DNA from: JANQKX01 sp039028695
GTDB lineage: Bacteria > Pseudomonadota > Alphaproteobacteria > Kiloniellales > Kiloniellaceae
Direction of reading: 5' to 3'
Assembly (NCBI GenBank): GCA_039028695.1
Contig: JBCCHN010000165.1
Span: 1 to 10,473, forward strand
DNA: 10,473 nt
A program made the translations under genes and the position numbers. This document shows positions 6,278-10,473 of this stretch, piece after piece; the first letter of the stretch is position 1; the number at the start of each line of letters is the position of its first letter. Below the pieces are notes generated by a model. That model was not told where the DNA came from. It did no database searches and was given only the letters and a program-made list of their open reading frames with translations.

Positions 6278-7800
6278 CCTTTTTGCTGTCCAGCAAGCTC
6301 GACTATCCGGACTTTGCCGAGTTGGATGGTCCGATCGCGATCATCGACATTGGCTCTAATTCGATTCGACTGGTGATATTCGATGCCATTGGCCGGACGC
6401 CGGCTACCTTATTTAATGAAAAGGTCACCTGCGGGCTAGGGCGAAGCATCGGGGAAACCGGCCGCTTATCTACTGAAGGGGTGGAGCTGGCCCTTCCCAA
6501 TTTACAACGCTTTGCCAAGTTGGCCCAATCCTTGGGTGTCGCCTGGACTGTCTGTCTGGCGACAGCGGCGGTCCGTGATGCAGAGGATGGGCCGGACTTC
6601 GTGGAACAAGTGGCGGCCCTTTGCGGGCTTAGCGTGACAGTATTGACCGGCAATGAAGAGGCGTTGCTCTCCGCCAGTGGCGTCATTTCCGCCTTTCCCT
6701 TCGCCAGCGGATTAATTGCTGATTTGGGCGGCGGCAGTGTGGAGCTGGTTGAAGTCAATAATGGGATCCTCGGGCAAAGTGTCACCCTGCCGCTGGGAAC
6801 TCTCTACTTGATGAATTTGGGGCGGGCCACGGACAAGAAGGTGCGCAAGGAAATTGATAGGCAGCTCGAGCAAGTCAACTGGTTATCCGCTATCAAGGGA
6901 AATGAATTTTATACCGTTGGCGGAAGCTGGCGGAACCTGGCCCGGCTAACTTTGGATACTGTGCGTTATCCCTTGCACATCGTCAACGGCTATCAACTAC
7001 CGGTCTCGGCGGTGCGGGATATGGTAAGGGTCCTTGGCCGACAAACGAGCCGGTCCTTAGACGGCATCCGCTCAATATCTAAGCGTCGCCTAGAAGCTCT
7101 TCCTTATGGCGCTTTATTGATGGAGCGGATCATTGCGGCGGCCTGTTGTCGTGGCGTGACCTTCACAGCCCAAGGCTTGCGTGAGGGATTTATTCACGAC
7201 TGCTCATCGGAACAAGAGCAAAGCCAAGATCCTCTCCTGCAGGCTGCCAAAGAGTTGGCGTTGCGCGATGACCGTTTGGATTCGATGGGTCCGGAGCTTT
7301 TCGATTGGACCAGTACGCTATTTGATTCTGAGACAATGGAACAAAAGCGGCTTCGACAAGCTGCCTGTTGGCTAGCCGATATTGGTTGGCGAGAGCATCC
7401 GGATTATCGTGGTGCGATCGTGTTTAACTGGATTCTGCAGTATCCTTTTTTAGCCATTGATCATCCCGGGCGCGTGTTCTTGGCCTATAGTTTGTTGGTG
7501 CGTTACGGAAATCCGCTCAAGGACGACACGACAAGGGACCTTTTAACACTCCTTTCATCAGAGCAGCTTTCAAGAGCGCGGATCCTGGGCGCCGCCTTGC
7601 GCCTTGCATTTCGTGTGTCGGCCGTCTTGGCGGAGAACCTACGCCGTTCATCCCTCGAAATTATTGATGGTCAGGTCGAGCTGTCTTTGCCGAATGATGG
7701 ATCTTTGCCTGATGGCAAGGCCGTCCAGCAAGGTCTCTCTGCTCTCAACAAAGCTCTGCGACAGAATGAGAATAACCTGTCGATTATAGATCGGTCGTGA
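6274..7800 (+). CDS. ppx: Exopolyphosphatase (Ppx/GppA family)
   Basis: A 508-residue member of the Ppx/GppA branch of the actin-like ATPase fold. Ppx removes phosphate stepwise from polyphosphate ends; GppA relatives hydrolyse pppGpp. Position directly after ppk favours Ppx, though the double activity cannot be excluded. Phosphate-1 loop: IIDIGSNSIRLV (23-34). Conserved ATAAVRDA lies at 96-103. The acidic catalytic pair is in GNEEA (126-130), and phosphate-2 is DLGGGSVEL (150-158). A C-terminal helical HD-like domain covers about 310-500, the long form seen in E. coli Ppx (513). The ATG overlaps the ppk stop by 4 nt, so the two are translated together, coupling synthesis and breakdown of polyphosphate. 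No good intrinsic terminator follows; only a weak GCCC...GGGC dyad starts at about 7803. Confidence 0.93.
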   Translation: MTFLLSSKLDYPDFAELDGPIAIIDIGSNSIRLVIFDAIGRTPATLFNEKVTCGLGRSIGETGRLSTEGVELALPNLQRFAKLAQSLGVAWTVCLATAAVRDAEDGPDFVEQVAALCGLSVTVLTGNEEALLSASGVISAFPFASGLIADLGGGSVELVEVNNGILGQSVTLPLGTLYLMNLGRATDKKVRKEIDRQLEQVNWLSAIKGNEFYTVGGSWRNLARLTLDTVRYPLHIVNGYQLPVSAVRDMVRVLGRQTSRSLDGIRSISKRRLEALPYGALLMERIIAAACCRGVTFTAQGLREGFIHDCSSEQEQSQDPLLQAAKELALRDDRLDSMGPELFDWTSTLFDSETMEQKRLRQAACWLADIGWREHPDYRGAIVFNWILQYPFLAIDHPGRVFLAYSLLVRYGNPLKDDTTRDLLTLLSSEQLSRARILGAALRLAFRVSAVLAENLRRSSLEIIDGQVELSLPNDGSLPDGKAVQQGLSALNKALRQNENNLSIIDRS

Positions 7801-8186
7801 TTGCCCTGCCAGAATGGGCCTTCGCCAGGATCAGGTTCGCATTGACGGGGCGCACCGCTCAAAAGCATGCCTCCAGCGTCGCGAGCTGCGGTATTAGGTG
7901 ATCGGGAACGTCCTGCGTGAGAAACGACTGCTGTGGTTGAACTCCGGACATCTTGCCATGCTTGAAACCTTTGCGGTCGCCACCAAGAAATCCGGCCGCC
8001 AGGAAAAGCAAAGTGATCCTTCCAAACAGCCGCGAGAAGGGACGGCGGCGCTCATTTGGGGCAGATGATCTATCGGGATGGTGGACTCGGACTCCAAGGA
8101 AGTCCATCCAGCAGCTATTAAGCTAGTTTAGCGATACCCTTTGTCGAAAAACGACGCGGCAGCCAACATAAAAAAATTGCTGCTAC
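7801..8186. other. Gene-free stretch between convergent ppx and rnd
   Basis: These 386 nt hold no gene I recognise. The best open frame is on the minus strand, 7859-8107 (82 codons, ATG start, no clear ribosome binding site). Its product starts MDFLGVRVHHPDRS and includes a hydrophobic stretch ITLLFLAAGFLGG. It resembles no family known to me, and the overlapping minus frame 7894-8097 is no better. It may be a decayed gene or plain 3' spacer. The rnd-proximal end (8143-8183) contains two small hairpins and is AT-rich. Confidence 0.5.
8143..8183 (-). terminator. Possible transcription end of rnd: two adjacent hairpins
   Basis: Read on the minus strand just after the rnd stop, GCAGC pairs with GCTGC (8179-8183 with 8159-8163, two more A-T pairs after a bulged base, loop containing seven T). 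A second stem GTCG/CGAC (8152-8155 with 8143-8146) has a TTTTT loop. There is no clean stem followed by a T-tract, so this is a weak candidate. Confidence 0.3.
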
Positions 8187-9335
8187 TTATAATTCGACGA
8201 TGTTTACCTTCGAGCCTTGGCTGGCAAGGGCGATTTCTCCCTTTTTTAGACGCAGGGCGTCTTTGCCGAAAATCTCATATCGCCAGCCATTTAGGGCGGC
8301 AACGTCAGCGGAGTCTTCTGCGGCGATCAGCTCCAGGTCGGCGGTGTTGGCAATCAGTTTTTGGGCCACGTTGGTTTCTTCGCATTTGGCCTTCAACAAC
8401 ACCTTGAGAAGGTCAATCAAGGGTCCTAGCCCATTGGGCAATACCTTACGTTCGGGCACCTGGGGCTGCTCGCTGCGCGGTTTGGCAAGGGCTTGTTCGA
8501 CCACTTCCAAAAGGGCAGACCCGATCCGGCCCTTGGCCATGTCTCCACTAATACCCCGCGATTTGGCGAGTTCCTCCGCGGTTTTGGGGGGATGGCTGGC
8601 GATGTCGAACAGCTGTTCATCCCGCAGGACTCGGTTGCGGGGTACATTGCGTCTTTGCGCCTCGGCTTCCCGCCAGGCGGCCAGACCCTGCAGGACAGCA
8701 AGATAGCGCCGGTCGTTGGACCGGGTCTTCAAACGCCGCCATGCGTTCTCAGGGTCCAGGCGGTAAGTTTCCGTGGAGGTGAGAACAGCCATTTCTTCCT
8801 CTAGCCAAGAGGAGCGGCCGGATTTGTCCAATGATTTCTTCAGGCTTTCGTATATGGGGCGAAGGTAGGTCACATCCGCAAGGGCATAGGATAGTTGCTT
8901 ATTGTTTAGAGGGCGACGGGCCCAGTCGGTGAAGCGCGAGGTCTTGTCAATGCGAGCGCCGGTCAACCGTCGGGCCAAGGTGTCGTACCCCACGGACTCG
9001 CCGAAACCGCACACCATGGCGGCCACTTGCGTGTCAAACACTGGGTTGGGCAGTCGGCCGGTCAGATTAAAAAAGATCTCCATATCCTGCCGGCCGGAGT
9101 GGAGCACCTTTAAAATTTTTGGGTTGTCAAAAAGGGCGATGACGGGTTCAAGATCAATATTAGGGGCCAAGGTATCGATGGCCGCAGCGTCATCTGGGCC
9201 GCCAATTTGAATAAGGCATAGTTTGGGCCAATAGGTGGAGTCTCGCAAAAATTCCGTGTCGAGGGTCAGGTAATCGGCCTCGGCCTGGCGAGCGCAGAAA
9301 TGGGCCAGGTCTTCGTTTGTCGTGATGATTGTCAT
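8187..9335 (-). CDS. rnd: Ribonuclease D
   Basis: A 382-residue 3'-to-5' exoribonuclease that helps mature tRNA and other stable RNA 3' ends. The DEDDy exonuclease domain fills residues 1-170: LDTEF gives Asp26 and Glu28, HSGRQDMEIFF gives Asp84, and QLSYALADVTYL gives Tyr150 and Asp154 (the Y-x3-D motif), so all catalytic residues are present. An HRDC RNA-binding domain follows at about 210-290 (RYLAVLQGLAAWREAEAQ, then NRVLRDEQLFDIA). A C-terminal second helical domain ends in YEIFGKDALRLKKGEIAL, usual for alphaproteobacterial RNase D. The ATG at 9333-9335 is the first codon of the conserved MTIITT start, yet no Shine-Dalgarno is seen at normal distance. A perfect 16-bp palindrome occupies the place instead. 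Transcribed alone, divergently from the peroxiredoxin gene. Confidence 0.95.
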   Translation of the reverse strand: MTIITTNEDLAHFCARQAEADYLTLDTEFLRDSTYWPKLCLIQIGGPDDAAAIDTLAPNIDLEPVIALFDNPKILKVLHSGRQDMEIFFNLTGRLPNPVFDTQVAAMVCGFGESVGYDTLARRLTGARIDKTSRFTDWARRPLNNKQLSYALADVTYLRPIYESLKKSLDKSGRSSWLEEEMAVLTSTETYRLDPENAWRRLKTRSNDRRYLAVLQGLAAWREAEAQRRNVPRNRVLRDEQLFDIASHPPKTAEELAKSRGISGDMAKGRIGSALLEVVEQALAKPRSEQPQVPERKVLPNGLGPLIDLLKVLLKAKCEETNVAQKLIANTADLELIAAEDSADVAALNGWRYEIFGKDALRLKKGEIALASQGSKVNIVEL

Positions 9336-9340
9336 GGCCG

Positions 9341-9356
9341 CAAGCTATATAGCTTG
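9341..9356. repeat. Perfect 16-bp palindrome immediately upstream of rnd
   Basis: CAAGCTATATAGCTTG, a perfect dyad starting 6 nt before the rnd ATG. It covers the position where a ribosome binding site would be and contains TATATA, which could be a -10 element. It could be a repressor site or a hairpin in the leader. Confidence 0.8.
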
Positions 9357-9383
9357 ATTCCCTTCTGGAAAAGCCATATTTCC

Positions 9384-9420
9384 CAACATGTTGCATTGAG
9401 GCGGCTACTGACCACAAAAT
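9384..9420 (+). promoter_or_regulatory. Candidate promoter of the peroxiredoxin gene with palindrome at the -35
   Basis: TTGCAT (9391-9396), an 18-nt spacer and CAAAAT (9415-9420) form a weak sigma-70-like pair 19 nt before the ATG. The perfect 10-bp palindrome CAACATGTTG (9384-9393) overlaps the -35. A further dyad GGAAA-N7-TTTCC lies at 9367-9383. Placement suits a regulated promoter but the hexamer matches are poor. Confidence 0.28.
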
Positions 9421-9439
9421 CACGACTAGGGAGGTGTAA

Positions 9440-10000
9440 ATGAATTTGTCTGATTTGCCGTCCGATTTGCCGGTGCCCCAAGATGATGGCGCTTGCGATC
9501 ACCTGCCGGGCGCCACTGTGCCGGAAATTTCCCTGCCGTCCACCGCTGGGCGCACCATTTCGCTCGCGGCCACGGGGTCCCCTTGGTGCGTGGTCTATTG
9601 TTACCCGCGCACCGGCGAGCCGGGGAAGCCCTTGCCGATGGGCTGGGATGACATTCCCGGGGCGCGGGGCTGTACGCCTCAATCTTGTGCCTTTCGCGAT
9701 CACCATCAAGAACTTGCCGACCTTGGGGCCGAAGTTTACGGCCTGAGTACGCAAAGCACTGCCTATCAGCAAGAGGTTGTGGCGCGCCTTCATCTGCCTT
9801 TTGAGCTTCTCAGCGACGCGGCGCTGGCTTTTGCCGAGGCCTTGCGATTGCCGCGGTTCCAGGTCGACGGCATGACATTGATCAAACGCACCACGCTGAT
9901 CTTAAAGGCCGGTCAGGTGATCAAGCACTTCTATCCGGTCTTTCCGCCGGATCACAATCCCGATCTCGTCATGGCCTGGTTGGCCGCGCAAAAGGCGTAA
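9440..10000 (+). CDS. Peroxiredoxin (BCP/PrxQ-like, with extended active-site loop)
   Basis: A 186-residue thiol peroxidase with the thioredoxin fold that reduces hydrogen peroxide or organic peroxides. After the strand WCVVYCYPRTG (49-59) comes an extra loop EPGKPLPMGWDDIPGAR (60-76), then GCTPQSCAFRD (77-87). Cys78 fits the peroxidatic and Cys83 the resolving cysteine, five residues apart as in BCP/PrxQ. Arg86 is the usual active-site Arg. The Thr that stands three residues before the catalytic Cys in standard BCP is Ala75 here; Thr58 may fill the role. VYGLSTQSTAYQQEVVARLHLPFELLSD (98-125) is typical of the superfamily. GGAGG (9430-9434) sits 5 nt before the ATG, the strongest ribosome binding site in the window. 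Single gene, divergent from rnd. The cognate reductant is not visible. Confidence 0.88.
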   Translation: MNLSDLPSDLPVPQDDGACDHLPGATVPEISLPSTAGRTISLAATGSPWCVVYCYPRTGEPGKPLPMGWDDIPGARGCTPQSCAFRDHHQELADLGAEVYGLSTQSTAYQQEVVARLHLPFELLSDAALAFAEALRLPRFQVDGMTLIKRTTLILKAGQVIKHFYPVFPPDHNPDLVMAWLAAQKA

Positions 10001-10015
10001 TTCCGCGCTCAAGCC

Positions 10016-10046
10016 TTGACAATTTGGGCCCTCAAGGGCCAAGACT
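10016..10046 (+). promoter_or_regulatory. Possible aspS promoter: perfect -35 with GC-rich dyad in the spacer
   Basis: TTGACA (10016-10021) matches the -35 consensus exactly. Downstream, GGCCC-TCAA-GGGCC (10027-10040) forms a 5-bp stem. The possible -10, AAGACT (10041-10046), is poor and the 19-nt spacing is long. The hairpin lacks a T-run, so it is a doubtful terminator for the upstream peroxiredoxin gene. Confidence 0.28.
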
Positions 10047-10105
10047 GCGGCCCGGCGGAGGTTCACTCCGTTGCGATTCCACGTTCCTTATCAAAGGCAG
10101 TTTTG

Positions 10106-10473
10106 ATGCATCCTTATCGTACCCATCTTTGTGGCGCTTTGCGCCTGTCCGACAGTGGCTCGACGGTTCGCCTTTCCGGATGGATTCACCGCAAGCGCGA
10201 TCATGGCCAGCTTTTGTTTGTCGATCTGCGGGATAGCGATGGCCTGACCCAATGTGTGGTGGATGTGTCCAGCCCCAACTTTAAGGTCCTGGAGCAGGCC
10301 CGGTTGGAGAGCGTGATCACCGTGACCGGCAAGGTGGTGGAGCGAACCGCGGACACGGTGAACCAGAGCCTGCCGACGGGCGAGGTTGAGGTGGCGGTTG
10401 ACGAGGTAACCTTGCAGGCCAAGGCCGACATGCTGCCCTTACAGGTGAATTCCGATGAAGACACCGGCGAGGA
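10106..10473 (+). CDS. aspS: Aspartyl-tRNA synthetase, N-terminal part (runs off the window)
   Basis: Class II synthetase that attaches aspartate to tRNA. The 122 codons present encode the OB-fold anticodon-binding domain: MHPYRTHLCGAL, GWIHRKRDHG (25-34), LLFVDLRDSDGLTQCVVD and TGEVEVAVDEV, ending with the linker to the catalytic domain (LPLQVNSDEDTGE), where the window cuts. His33 aligns with His31 of Pseudomonas aeruginosa AspRS, a residue linked to relaxed tRNA choice; E. coli has Leu there. This hints at a non-discriminating enzyme that also charges tRNA-Asn, for later amidation by GatCAB, common in alphaproteobacteria. ATG at 10106 has AAAGG (10093-10097) 8 nt upstream. Separate from the peroxiredoxin gene by 105 nt. 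Confidence 0.95.
   Translation, partial: MHPYRTHLCGALRLSDSGSTVRLSGWIHRKRDHGQLLFVDLRDSDGLTQCVVDVSSPNFKVLEQARLESVITVTGKVVERTADTVNQSLPTGEVEVAVDEVTLQAKADMLPLQVNSDEDTGE

Noticed and set aside
7894..8097. Minus-strand open frame of 67 codons in the ppx/rnd spacer
   Set aside because: Ser/Arg/Pro-rich with no domain, and overlapped by the slightly more protein-like frame 7859-8107. Neither is supported enough for a gene call.
1..10473. Mobile element, CRISPR array, tRNA/rRNA, toxin-antitoxin, phage-defence or biosynthetic cluster
   Set aside because: I found no transposase, integrase, spaced CRISPR-like repeats, structural RNA gene or unusual gene cassette. The genes are conserved housekeeping functions, so no new system is claimed.

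Overview
The window looks like an ordinary housekeeping stretch of an alphaproteobacterial chromosome, most likely Rhodospirillales-like. The evidence is the set and order of genes: purM facing away from a DUF2066 gene, then an AI-2E/PerM-type membrane protein, a short DnaA-like protein (HdaA), polyphosphate kinase, exopolyphosphatase, ribonuclease D and aspartyl-tRNA synthetase. The base composition is moderately GC-rich. The taxon is inferred from gene content and protein flavour, not from a search.

Layout. Positions 1-101 (minus) hold the N-terminus of PurM. Its start is odd: the best-placed initiation codon after a good ribosome binding site is ATA. Between purM and the first forward gene lies a tandem array of about four 16-bp units (182-240). 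A forward cluster follows: a secreted DUF2066 protein (255-1526), an AI-2E/PerM family transporter (1603-2715) and HdaA (2712-3419, overlapping its neighbour by 4 nt). A SixA-type histidine phosphatase (3405-3932, minus) converges on hdaA, with a 15-nt overlap that contains both stop codons in one perfect inverted repeat. Next is the forward polyphosphate pair ppk1-ppx (4040-7800), coupled by an ATGA overlap. A stretch of almost 390 nt with no convincing gene follows. Then come rnd (8187-9335, minus), a divergent peroxiredoxin gene (9440-10000) and the first 122 codons of aspS (10106 to the window end).

How the genes relate. HdaA restrains replication initiation by acting with the sliding clamp on DnaA-ATP. 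Ppk1 and Ppx make and degrade polyphosphate. SixA removes phosphate from phosphohistidine proteins. RNase D trims RNA 3' ends, AspRS charges tRNA, and the peroxiredoxin detoxifies peroxides. Apart from ppk-ppx and the DUF2066-perM-hdaA run, the genes look like neighbours with separate transcription rather than one pathway.

I found no mobile element, CRISPR array, tRNA, rRNA or defence-like locus, and nothing I would call an undescribed system. The points most worth checking are the non-canonical purM start, the 16-bp repeat array, the degenerate Walker B of HdaA, and the palindrome-dense rnd/peroxiredoxin divergent promoter region.
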